From assembly GCF_020559915.1 (NCBI RefSeq), contig NZ_JAJCLZ010000026.1, forward strand, positions 1 through 30,557: a stretch of 30,557 nt of DNA, given 5' to 3'. Numbering within the stretch: position 1 is the stretch's first letter; each line of letters begins with the position of its first letter. The notes under the pieces were generated by a model, which saw only the letters and a list, made by a program, of their open reading frames with translations, searched no databases and was not told the origin of the DNA. Source of the stretch: Ruminococcus sp. 210702-SL.1.03 (GTDB taxonomy: Bacteria > Bacillota > Clostridia > Oscillospirales > Ruminococcaceae). Shown in pieces: positions 15,400-23,216 of the stretch. A program made the position numbers and the translations under genes.

Positions 15400-15849
15400 A
15401 AACCTATCCCCCGTCTTTATAGCCACTTTGCACATAGATTTTCACATTAAATCATGTAATTTATGAATTTGATAATATCTTTTAACATATAACTTTTCCG
15501 TGTGAAAGGCAATAAGTTACGGAAAAGTAACCTGTCAAATCCATCATCGCGCGATTTTCAGAGCGTCGCCGAAAAGCCGTTTCAGCCTTTATTTTCCCGA
15601 ATTTGCGACCCATATCGACCGTTTTCGAGCGGTGCTTGAAGTACAAATAAACGTACTCAAAAGTTACAGCGCGTAACCGGATTAACCGTATCGTAACCCT
15701 TTTAACTGTACGAATTTTGAAACAGTTACAAACCTGTATGCGTCTGTAAAGCGAGCCGCTTGACATTGCACATATTTGTTAATTCTGTTTATCTCATACA
15801 TTGTAAATATCTTGCTGGCTATATCTGTAATAAATTATGCTGTAAAGTA
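15400..15849. other. 450-bp non-coding stretch with phased TAAC boxes and a hairpin
   Basis: I find no convincing gene here. Four TAAC-core boxes start at 15674, 15683, 15694 and 15703 (spacing 9, 11, 9), which together form two diverged copies of a 20-bp unit. A perfect 10-bp inverted repeat, ACTTTTCCGT / ACGGAAAAGT, lies at about 15491-15527 with a 17-base loop. A 94-codon minus-strand frame at 15482-15766 is Arg/Lys-rich, has no ribosome site and resembles no family I know; it may be a remnant or part of a dispersed repeat. The stretch contains the control region of pncC-srtB. Confidence 0.45.
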
Positions 15850-17043
15850 TCAGAGGTTTACAGTGCGTTCTCCGCAGCGGATAAGCTTGAATTTGGTGTT
15901 TTCCACCGCTTCAGCTATCATCGGCTCGAAATCGAATTGGTTCTGACCGTCGATAACGTCCTGAAGAACGGGGCGAGTGCGGGGGTGCTTAGGCGTGAAG
16001 ACCGTGCAGCAGTCCTCGTACGGCAGTATCGAGGTGTCGAAAGTGTCGATCTTGCGGGCTATCTCGACTATCTCAGATTTATCCATTCCGATGCAGGGAC
16101 GGAACACGGGCATACGGCAGGCGGCGTCGGTGCAGACTATCGCGCCCATCGTCTGGCTCGCGACCTGTCCGAGGCTCTCACCCGTGATAAGGCATGAGCA
16201 GTTTTCGCGTTCGCAGATGCGCTGAGCGATCTCCATCATCAGTCGGCGCATGATTATCGTGAAAAGCTCCTCGGGGCAGTTATCGCGAATGGCGACCTGA
16301 ATGTCGGTGAATGGCACGCAGTGGAACGCGATGTCGCCGCAGTATTCCGAGATCTCTTCCGCCAGCTTTTCGACTTTAAGGCGCGCACGCTCGGAGGTGT
16401 AAGGCGGTGCTTCAAAGTGTATCGCCTGTATCTGCATACCGCGCTTCGCGAGCATATATCCCGCAACGGGCGAGTCGATACCGCCGGAGAGGAGAAGCAT
16501 TCCCCTGCCGCTCGTGCCGATGGGCAGTCCGCCCGCTCCGTCGAACTTCATCGCGTTGACGAAAGCGTGCTTTTCGCGTATCTCGACGAAAACGGTAACG
16601 TCAGGCTCGTGCACATCTACCGAGAGGTGCGGGAATTTTTCGAGTATAACGTGCCCCAGTTCGGCGCATATCTCGGGCGATTTGTGCGGGAATTTTTTGT
16701 CGGCGCGCTTGGCTTCGACCTTGAAAGTCTGCGCGTCCTCAAGCGCGTCGGCGAGGTAGTCGAGCGTGTCGCCGAGGATAGCCTCCATAGTTTTGTCGAC
16801 TTCGAGCGCCTTGTACATCTTCACGATGCCGAAAATCTTGCCAACAGCTTCCAGCACCTCGTCCATGTCGATGCTATCCTCCAGCGGCGAGATGTAAAGC
16901 GTTGACTGCGAACGCCAGTAATCGAACTTTCCAAAACGGCGCAGACGGCGCTTGACGTTTTTCACGAGGGTGCTTTCAAACGAAGATTTGTTAAGACCTT
17001 TCAGCGCGATCTCGCCGTATTTGCATAAGATGATCTCTTTCAA
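15850..17043 (-). CDS. thiI: tRNA 4-thiouridine synthase ThiI
   Basis: ThiI adenylates U8 of tRNA and inserts sulfur to form 4-thiouridine, and can also feed thiazole synthesis. The 397-aa protein has an N-terminal ferredoxin-like part, a THUMP domain (about 60-165) and a PP-loop pyrophosphatase domain with LLLSGGIDSPVAGYMLAKRG. It lacks the C-terminal rhodanese domain of the E. coli enzyme, as in Bacillus, where a dedicated cysteine desulfurase delivers the sulfur. The start is TTG at 17043 (KEIILCKYGEIALKGLNK follows) with AAAGGA ten bases upstream. It lies 80 bases downstream of the cysteine desulfurase gene on the same strand, which fits that partnership. Confidence 0.95.
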   Translation of the reverse strand: MKEIILCKYGEIALKGLNKSSFESTLVKNVKRRLRRFGKFDYWRSQSTLYISPLEDSIDMDEVLEAVGKIFGIVKMYKALEVDKTMEAILGDTLDYLADALEDAQTFKVEAKRADKKFPHKSPEICAELGHVILEKFPHLSVDVHEPDVTVFVEIREKHAFVNAMKFDGAGGLPIGTSGRGMLLLSGGIDSPVAGYMLAKRGMQIQAIHFEAPPYTSERARLKVEKLAEEISEYCGDIAFHCVPFTDIQVAIRDNCPEELFTIIMRRLMMEIAQRICERENCSCLITGESLGQVASQTMGAIVCTDAACRMPVFRPCIGMDKSEIVEIARKIDTFDTSILPYEDCCTVFTPKHPRTRPVLQDVIDGQNQFDFEPMIAEAVENTKFKLIRCGERTVNL

Positions 17044-17123
17044 AATTTTCAGATCCTTTCATGTAGTTTTTTATCGAAATTGGTCGCTTATATATTATAA
17101 ATAGTATAAAACATTTGTTCCGC

Positions 17124-18251
17124 TTATTTTACGCTCAAAAGAGTAGACTGCGCCGCCTTTAGAGCGTCAATCAGCTCGTCTATCTGCGCGGTGGTGTTCT
17201 CGGCGCAAAAGCTTATGCGCAAGGTAGAATCTGCCGCTCGGTCGGGCACACCGTATTCGGAAAGAACGGAGCTTTTTTTGCCCTTTGAGCAAGCCGAGCC
17301 GCTTGAAACATAGATCTCGCGTTCCTCCAGAAAATGGAGCATTATTTCTGACCGCAGACCGTCAACGTAAATGCTGTTGACATAAGGCGAACCGTCCGCA
17401 CGCGAATTTAAGTGCAGACCCTCAGTCTGTTCGATCCTTTCACGCAGATAGTCAGAGAGTGACCGGACATATGTTGATCTACTGTCCATATTTTTGTACA
17501 GTTTATCGACCGCCGCACCAAACGCCGCGATTAGCGGTACAGACTCAGTTCCCGAACGGAAGCCGCGCTCCTGTCCGCCGCCGTAGACCAGCCCGCGAAT
17601 GTGCACGCCTTTCCTGATATACAGCGCGCCGATACCCTTTAAAGCGTGGACTTTATGACCGCTTATCGAGATCATGTCAGCGCCGAGATCTTTAGCTTTG
17701 AATGGCAGTTTTAGGTAACCCTGCACCATATCGCAGTGGGTCAGCACGCGCGGAAAGCGCTTTTTTATCTGTCGAAACGCCCTGCCGATCGGCAAAATAT
17801 CGCCCGTTTCGTTGTTGCAAAGCATACAGCTGACCAGACAAGTATTGTCATCGACAGCGGAAATTATATCCTCCGCGGCAAACGTGCCATCACGCGGCGA
17901 AATACGCACGATCTCGTAGCCCTCGCTCTCGAGCACCTTCATCGGCTCAGCGATCGCGGGATGCTCGACGGTGGTCGTGACAATGCGCTTCTTTCGTTTG
18001 CCTAGCGAGTAAGCTGCTCCAAAAACCGCAGTGTTGTCCGCCTCGGTCGCGCCAGACGTGAAAAAGATCTCGTTTTCGCTCACCCCAAGCGAAGCTGCAA
18101 CGCTCTTGCGCGCCGCCGAAACGATCTGCGAAGCGTTCAGCCCAAGCTTATGCAGCGAGGACGGATTGCCAAAATTCTCTATTGCATTGACCGCGGCGGC
18201 AGCAGCGCAGGGCAGCGGCTGAGTTGTCGCGGCGTTATCAAAATAGACCAT
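17124..18251 (-). CDS. Cysteine desulfurase (NifS/IscS family, ThiI partner)
   Basis: This PLP enzyme moves sulfur from cysteine to an active-site persulfide. The 375-aa protein shows YFDNAATTQPLP at the N-terminus, FFTSGATEADN, VEHPAI (PLP-stacking His), Lys200 for the Schiff base in SISGHKVHALKG and the persulfide Cys321 in VSSGSACSKGKKSS. The short loop around the cysteine places it in the group with NifS and the Bacillus NifZ/YrvO-type enzymes. ATG 18251 has AGGAG eight bases upstream. The following thiI is its likely acceptor; the lack of a scaffold gene such as iscU/sufU nearby supports a tRNA role rather than Fe-S assembly. Confidence 0.94.
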   Translation of the reverse strand: MVYFDNAATTQPLPCAAAAAVNAIENFGNPSSLHKLGLNASQIVSAARKSVAASLGVSENEIFFTSGATEADNTAVFGAAYSLGKRKKRIVTTTVEHPAIAEPMKVLESEGYEIVRISPRDGTFAAEDIISAVDDNTCLVSCMLCNNETGDILPIGRAFRQIKKRFPRVLTHCDMVQGYLKLPFKAKDLGADMISISGHKVHALKGIGALYIRKGVHIRGLVYGGGQERGFRSGTESVPLIAAFGAAVDKLYKNMDSRSTYVRSLSDYLRERIEQTEGLHLNSRADGSPYVNSIYVDGLRSEIMLHFLEEREIYVSSGSACSKGKKSSVLSEYGVPDRAADSTLRISFCAENTTAQIDELIDALKAAQSTLLSVK

Positions 18252-18364
18252 AAAAACATCTCCTAAACTCTTATCTTTTTATTATAACATATTTTGCGAA
18301 AAAAAGCAATTAAGCGCGTATTAAATTTGCTGAAAAGGGCAAAATAGTGTCATAAAATATTTTG

Positions 18365-18396
18365 GTACAATATTTTGTACAGCTGTTATTGTACAG
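18365..18396 (+). promoter_or_regulatory. Operator-like TTGTACAG array upstream of ypeB
   Basis: GTACAA-tatt-TTGTAC (18365-18380) is a perfect 6+4+6 inverted repeat, and TTGTACAG occurs twice as a direct repeat at 18375 and 18389, 14 bases apart. It lies in the 199-base gap between the divergent desulfurase and ypeB genes. The arrangement suggests binding of a dimeric regulator; I cannot name it. Confidence 0.45.
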
Positions 18397-18450
18397 TTAT
18401 TTACCCTCTTTATTTTTACAGCAAAAACTATCTTAAAGGAGTATAAATAT

Positions 18451-19785
18451 ATGAAGCTTGGAAGAAGAGCCATGATACGGCTCGTAAGCCTGACCGCAGC
18501 AGCGATCACAGCGCTCAGCGCCAGAAATATCATCCTAATGCGTGAGAACAGAAACAAGGATATTCTTATCAGCAACGGCTATGTGCGCGCTTTGGAAGAT
18601 CTCTCAGCGGCGGCGGACAACATAAGCAGCACGCTTGAAAAGCAGCTTTACGCCGGCACACCCGAACAGCGATCGAAGCTTGCAGACAAGCTTTTTAATG
18701 AAGCATCCTCCGCAAAATCAGCAATGCTCCAACTTCCCGTGCAGGAATTATCGCTTGAAAACACATACAAATTTCTTTCGCAGGTCGGCAACTATGCGCA
18801 GTCAATAGCGAAAAAATCAGCGGCAGGCGAAGAAATCTCAGAAGATGAATATAATAATTTGAAATCGCTCAGGAAATACGCTGAAACGCTTTCGTCAGAT
18901 CTGTGGTCGCTGGAAAAGTCGGTTTCAAGTGGGGAAATAAATATAACTGATATTTCAAATCATGATAATCCCAACTATATCGAAGTCACCGAGGGCTTCA
19001 CGGAATTTGAAGAAAGCTTTGAATCATATCCGCGTCTGATATACGATGGTCCGTTCTCCGACCACATCATGGAGAAAGAACCACAAATGTTAAAAAGCAA
19101 GAATAAAGTCAGCAAATCAAAGGCTTTAGAGCGCGCATCAATGACGTTGAACGTTTCTGCAAACGACCTTACAAACGTTACCGAGCGCGGCGGCGATCTT
19201 CCCGCATGGATATTCTCCGACAGTGAGAACGGCGTGTCATGCGCTGTAACAAAGCAAGGGGGAGTGGTTTCATATTTTATAAAATCGCGTCAGCCTGAAA
19301 ATGTGTCGCTTTCCATGAAAGAAGCTGTCAAAAATGCTGAGGAGTATATTGCTAACTCGTCATACGATAATATGAAAGTGACGTATTACGAAAAGCAGGA
19401 CAATGTTGTTACCGTAAATTTCGCGTATTACATCGACGGGATCACCTGCTACACCGACCTTATCAAAGTTTCCGTTGCATTGGACAACGGCGAGATACTC
19501 GGTTTTGAAGCGAGCGGATATATCGTAAATCATCAGAAAAGAGCTTTCCCCGACGAGGAGTTTTCTATTCGCGACTGCCGTGAAAAGCTCTCGCCCATGC
19601 TGAAATGTATCGGTGAAAATCGTGCGCTGATACCGTCCGCCGGCGGCAGCGAAGTCTACTGCTATGAGTACAAGTGCACATCTGAGGGCGGCAGAAACGT
19701 GCTCGTCTACTTCAACGCGCAGACGGGCGTTGAGGAGCAGATCTTGATATTATTAGAAAATGAAAGTGGAACATTGACGATATAA
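18451..19785 (+). CDS. ypeB: Spore germination protein YpeB
   Basis: YpeB is needed in Bacillus to bring the cortex-lytic enzyme SleB into the spore and keep it stable. The 444-aa protein has an N-terminal membrane helix (about 8-28) followed by a long helical region (YVRALEDLSAAADNISSTLE onward, to about 160). From about residue 205 there are repeated PepSY-like alpha/beta units, one visible in SKALERASMTLNVSANDLTN and a second in SMKEAVKNAEEYIANSS followed by VTVNFAYYIDGITCYTDLIK. The length matches Bacillus YpeB (about 450). AAAGGAG lies nine bases before the ATG. A sleB partner is not adjacent; the SleB-type gene at 12566-13663 is the only candidate in view. Rubrerythrin follows 15 bases later. 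Confidence 0.9.
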   Translation: MKLGRRAMIRLVSLTAAAITALSARNIILMRENRNKDILISNGYVRALEDLSAAADNISSTLEKQLYAGTPEQRSKLADKLFNEASSAKSAMLQLPVQELSLENTYKFLSQVGNYAQSIAKKSAAGEEISEDEYNNLKSLRKYAETLSSDLWSLEKSVSSGEINITDISNHDNPNYIEVTEGFTEFEESFESYPRLIYDGPFSDHIMEKEPQMLKSKNKVSKSKALERASMTLNVSANDLTNVTERGGDLPAWIFSDSENGVSCAVTKQGGVVSYFIKSRQPENVSLSMKEAVKNAEEYIANSSYDNMKVTYYEKQDNVVTVNFAYYIDGITCYTDLIKVSVALDNGEILGFEASGYIVNHQKRAFPDEEFSIRDCREKLSPMLKCIGENRALIPSAGGSEVYCYEYKCTSEGGRNVLVYFNAQTGVEEQILILLENESGTLTI

Positions 19786-19800
19786 ATTGGAGGTATTTTT

Positions 19801-20397
19801 ATGAGTACAAATTTTAGCACAAGTGAAACCAGACTGAATTTAATGCGTGCGTTCGCCGGAGAGAGCCAAGCGCGCAGCCGTTACACCCTCGCGCAGGAAA
19901 AAGCGCTGCAGCAGGGGCAGTACGTCCTCTCGGCGCTCTTCAAATTCACTGCCGATCAGGAAAAGGCTCACGCAAAAGTTTTTTACGAGCACCTTTCCGA
20001 GCTTTCGGGCAGCACGATCAAGGTCGATGGCGGCTATCCTGTTGACATTTCTAGCCGGTTATGTGATCTTTTGAAGATGGCGGCGCACAACGAAGATCAA
20101 GAGGCAGACGATGTTTACCCTGCATTTGCCGAAACAGCGCGCGCCGAGGGCTTCGCCAAGGTCGCGCAGGACTTTGAAAACATCGCGCAGATCGAGCGTT
20201 CGCACTCGGCGCGATTCAAAAAATTTCACGACCTCTGCACCTCGGGCAGGCTTTTTTCCTCAGACAAGCCCGAGCGCTGGGTCTGCATGAACTGCGGATT
20301 TATCCTCGAAAGCGAGCAGGCACCGCAGAAATGTCCCGTCTGCGGGGTCGATCAGGGCTACTATATCCGCCTCGAGATGGCAGCGTGGGGACTTTGA
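19801..20397 (+). CDS. rbr: Rubrerythrin
   Basis: Rubrerythrin reduces hydrogen peroxide in anaerobes using a di-iron site and a rubredoxin-type iron. The 198-aa protein has the ferritin-like ligands Glu21, Glu54, Glu98, Glu101, Glu132 and His135 in family spacing. It also has a C-terminal rubredoxin-like knuckle pair, CMNCG (162-165) and CPVCG (178-181). GGAGG lies seven bases before the ATG. The 15-base gap after ypeB suggests a shared transcript, perhaps giving peroxide defence during sporulation, but an unnoticed promoter inside ypeB is possible. The gene ends before a convergent terminator. Confidence 0.96.
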   Translation: MSTNFSTSETRLNLMRAFAGESQARSRYTLAQEKALQQGQYVLSALFKFTADQEKAHAKVFYEHLSELSGSTIKVDGGYPVDISSRLCDLLKMAAHNEDQEADDVYPAFAETARAEGFAKVAQDFENIAQIERSHSARFKKFHDLCTSGRLFSSDKPERWVCMNCGFILESEQAPQKCPVCGVDQGYYIRLEMAAWGL

Positions 20398-20403
20398 CCG
20401 AAG

Positions 20404-20432
20404 AAAGCGGGCGGCCTTTCAGCCGTCCGCTA
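20404..20432. terminator. Convergent terminator between rubrerythrin and the kinase gene
   Basis: AGCGGGCGGC and GCCGTCCGCT form a 10-bp stem (one G-T pair) with a 6-base loop. The minus-strand side is followed by TTTCTTC; the plus side has no T run. It therefore serves the kinase transcript best and may also slow the rubrerythrin one. Confidence 0.6.
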
Positions 20433-20456
20433 CATATGCAATATAAAAATATGAAA

Positions 20457-21386
20457 TCAATATTCGTACTTGCTGCCGCCGATAAACTCGCGCACCATGC
20501 TGCTTTCGCTAATCTCTTCCGCCTTTACGCTGTCGAGGTCTTTTATCGCGTTTTCCATCGGAGAAAAGCGCAAAAAGCTGTCATAGCTGTATTTCAGCGA
20601 GTCTATATCCCCCGCCAAATAATTTTTATAAACGCTCGCTTCATAACCAAGAAACGTATCCAGCTCTAAATTAGCCAAATGTTTATACGGCGCTATATAA
20701 AGATTTTCACCTTGCTGAACGCTGTCATACATATCCAGCGTTTCCGCAGGCGTGCGGTTTCGGAAATTTCTGTCGCGGATAATTCGCCGCATCAAACGTA
20801 TCATCTGAGGGTGCAGCAGTTCACCGTTCGCAAGCTGTATTCGCGTGCGCACGCTGACGTACAGGCGGTTCGAGATGTCCTCGTATCCCGTCACTTCGGG
20901 GTTCAGCGCGTGTATTCCCTCAAAAAGTATCATCTCGCCGCGCTTGCGCTTGAGCTTTTTGCCCTGCACGCGCTGCTGGTTCGGAAAGTCAAATGCAGGT
21001 ATATCTACCTCTTCATACCGCGCAAGGCGGTGCATATGCTCCTGCAAAAGAGCGATGTCGATGCGGTACGGCGACTCGTAATCCACCTTCTCGCCGTCAG
21101 CAAGTTCCGGCATTTTCTCCTTTGGCAGGAAATAATCGTCCATCGAGATCGTGTGCGTTTCTACCCCCATGTTATCTAGATAGGCTTCGATTTTCAGCGC
21201 CGTTGTAGTCTTTCCCGAGCCGGAGGGGCCCGAAAGCAGTATAAGCGGGCGCTCGTGCCGCATTTTCGCGATCTTTTCCGCAGCGTGTTTGCAGCTGTTC
21301 TCGTATTCCGCGTCGCAGGCGGCGATAAACTCCCCCTCCCCGTTCTCGATCTGCTTATTTATCTCGCTGAAATGTATTATCTTCAT
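20457..21386 (-). CDS. Uridine kinase-like nucleoside kinase (PRK/UDK family)
   Basis: This 309-aa P-loop kinase has Walker A GPSGSGKT at residues 53-60 and the family block HTISMDDYFLPKEKMPE. ESPYRIDIALLQEHMHRL and LFEGIHALNPEV (the UDK lid and base-recognition segments) follow. It begins with a 45-residue helical leader and lacks the TGS and threonyl-tRNA-synthetase-like N-terminal domain present in some clostridial relatives. It probably phosphorylates uridine or cytidine for pyrimidine salvage, but the substrate cannot be fixed from sequence. GAGGAG precedes the ATG. It is the second gene after the beta-CASP hydrolase, 24 bases away. Confidence 0.85.
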   Translation of the reverse strand: MKIIHFSEINKQIENGEGEFIAACDAEYENSCKHAAEKIAKMRHERPLILLSGPSGSGKTTTALKIEAYLDNMGVETHTISMDDYFLPKEKMPELADGEKVDYESPYRIDIALLQEHMHRLARYEEVDIPAFDFPNQQRVQGKKLKRKRGEMILFEGIHALNPEVTGYEDISNRLYVSVRTRIQLANGELLHPQMIRLMRRIIRDRNFRNRTPAETLDMYDSVQQGENLYIAPYKHLANLELDTFLGYEASVYKNYLAGDIDSLKYSYDSFLRFSPMENAIKDLDSVKAEEISESSMVREFIGGSKYEY

Positions 21387-21410
21387 TCCATTTTCTCCTC
21401 AAAAAGGGTA

Positions 21411-22994
21411 TTATTTCTGCTCCCACTTCGCGCAGAGGTTGTTGAGCGTGTCCGTCATCGCCGCAAGCTCCTTGTTTGTCAGACCCGACGACATCTTCAC
21501 CAGCTGCTGAAGTCGGTCGGCGGCGGCTTTCAGACGTATGTAAGGCGTGCTCTCGCGCTCGGTGTGAACGGCGGGCATCGGCTTCGCGTTTACAAAATCT
21601 CCGGTCAGCAGGTCAAGCTCCGCGCCGCTGTACGGGCAATGCGAATCAAGCCCGAAATCGTCGTGCAAATGCGCCGTGTAGCTCTCCGCCGACTCCGCTT
21701 CGCCGTGAATTACGAATACTTGCGGCTTATCAAGAACGCTGATCCAGCGGTCTAATCCCGCCTTGTCAGCGTGTCCGCTCATGCCGGGCAGCACAAGTAT
21801 CTTCGCCGCGACGTTTATATCTTCGCCGAAAAGCTTCACGTTCTTCGCGCCTTCGACCAATTTTCTGCCCAGCGTGCCGACTGCCTGATAGCCGACGAAC
21901 AGTACCGTGCACTCGCTGCGCCAAAGGTTGTGTTTCAAATGGTGCTTTATTCTGCCCGCTTCGCACATTCCGCTGGCGGATATTATAACTTTAGGCGTTT
22001 TGTTGAAGTTTATCGCGCGCGATTCGTCCGAAGTTACCGCGATGTTCAGACCTTTGAACGAGATCGGGTTCACGCCCTTGCGCACAAATCCCACCGCTTC
22101 CTCATCGTAACATGAGTCCTCGTTGCGGTTGAAAACAGCCGTCGCCTCTATCGCGAGTGGCGAGTCTACATACACGGGGAAATCGGGGAAACTCTTCACC
22201 AGCCCCGCCTGTTTGATTTGGCGGAAATAGTAAAGCAGCTCCTGCGTTCTGCCGACCGCAAAAGACGGTATCACCACGTTGCCGCCGCGCGCGAAAGTTT
22301 CGTCGATGACCTTTGCGAGCGCCGTCGGGTAATCGGCCGGCTTTTCATGAAATCGGTTGCCGTAGGTAGATTCCATAACGGCATAATCGGCGTGCGAAAA
22401 ATACTGCGGGTCGCGGATAAGCGGGATATCCGTGTTGCCGATGTCGCCTGAAAAGATTATAGTCCGCGTCTGCCCCTCTTCTGTCAGCGTTACCTCTATG
22501 CCCGAAGAGCCTAGCAGATGCCCCGCGTCACGGAAAAGCGCGCTTATGCCCTCGCCAAGCTTCACAGGCTGCTCATATTCGTGCGGACAAAGCGCGCGTA
22601 TCACAAGCTCGGCGTCGCTCATCGTGTAAAGCGGCTCTACCTCCTGCTTGCCCTTTCGCTTGCCCTTACGGCTGCGCCATTCGGCTTCAAATTCCTGTAT
22701 ATGCGCCGAGTCGCGAAGCATTATCGAGCATAGGTTCGCCGTAGCGCTCTGGCAATGTATCTGCCCCTTGAAACCGCCCGCGCAGAGCAGCGGCAGCAGC
22801 CCCGAATGGTCGATGTGCGCGTGTGTGAGCAGCACAAAATCTATCTCGCCGGGCGCGCACGGCACTTTCACATTGTCGAAAGCGTTCAAGCCCTGCTCCA
22901 TGCCGAAATCTACCAAAAATCTCTTTCCGCAAGCCTCTATGTATGTGCAGCTTCCCGTAACCTCGTGCGTCGCGCCGATAAACATTACTTTCAT
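21411..22994 (-). CDS. Beta-CASP metallo-beta-lactamase fold hydrolase (RNA-specificity type)
   Basis: This 527-aa protein is of the group related to CPSF73/Ysh1 and predicted to act on RNA. The metal site HAHIDH is at residues 58-63, followed by AGHLLGSSGIEV, GDIGNTDIPL and the motif-D-like VMESTYGNR. The beta-CASP domain shows VIPSFAVGRTQELLYYF, then SASGMCEAGRIKHHLKHN and VIHGEAESAE, which provide the last histidine ligands. The last 60 residues form a helical extension seen in anaerobe homologues. AAAGGAG lies upstream of the ATG and a sigma-A promoter stands about 75 bases before it. It is cotranscribed with the kinase. Nuclease activity is inferred from the family. Confidence 0.9.
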   Translation of the reverse strand: MKVMFIGATHEVTGSCTYIEACGKRFLVDFGMEQGLNAFDNVKVPCAPGEIDFVLLTHAHIDHSGLLPLLCAGGFKGQIHCQSATANLCSIMLRDSAHIQEFEAEWRSRKGKRKGKQEVEPLYTMSDAELVIRALCPHEYEQPVKLGEGISALFRDAGHLLGSSGIEVTLTEEGQTRTIIFSGDIGNTDIPLIRDPQYFSHADYAVMESTYGNRFHEKPADYPTALAKVIDETFARGGNVVIPSFAVGRTQELLYYFRQIKQAGLVKSFPDFPVYVDSPLAIEATAVFNRNEDSCYDEEAVGFVRKGVNPISFKGLNIAVTSDESRAINFNKTPKVIISASGMCEAGRIKHHLKHNLWRSECTVLFVGYQAVGTLGRKLVEGAKNVKLFGEDINVAAKILVLPGMSGHADKAGLDRWISVLDKPQVFVIHGEAESAESYTAHLHDDFGLDSHCPYSGAELDLLTGDFVNAKPMPAVHTERESTPYIRLKAAADRLQQLVKMSSGLTNKELAAMTDTLNNLCAKWEQK

Positions 22995-23069
22995 GAAATT
23001 TCACATCTCCTTTGCATCAAACGATCTCCGCGCAAGCTGTGCGTATCGTCCTAAATATAACTTGATTAT

Positions 23070-23098
23070 ATTGTAACATATTTCACATACTTTTTCAA
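23070..23098 (-). promoter_or_regulatory. Sigma-A promoter of the beta-CASP hydrolase operon
   Basis: TTGAAA (23093-23098) and TACAAT (23070-23075) on the minus strand are 17 bases apart. A leader of about 70 bases follows before the start codon. Confidence 0.75.
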
Positions 23099-23150
23099 GT
23101 CTTGCGTCGAATTTTTATGCAGATTTTTCTCGATAAACTCATTTTGTCGC

Positions 23151-23190
23151 AAAAAAAGACCTCTCCATGATGTATATGAAGAGGTCTTTT
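23151..23190 (-). terminator. Terminator after the 698-aa zinc-ribbon gene
   Basis: On the minus strand AAAAGACCTCT pairs perfectly with AGAGGTCTTTT across a 15-base loop and the stem runs into seven T. It lies about 27 bases after the stop codon. Confidence 0.88.
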
Positions 23191-23216
23191 AAATTATTCT
23201 GTTTTGCCCGCTAAAA

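Noticed and set aside
15482..15766. 94-codon minus-strand frame as a real gene
   Set aside because: No ribosome site, biased basic composition and no known family. It is kept only as part of the non-coding stretch.
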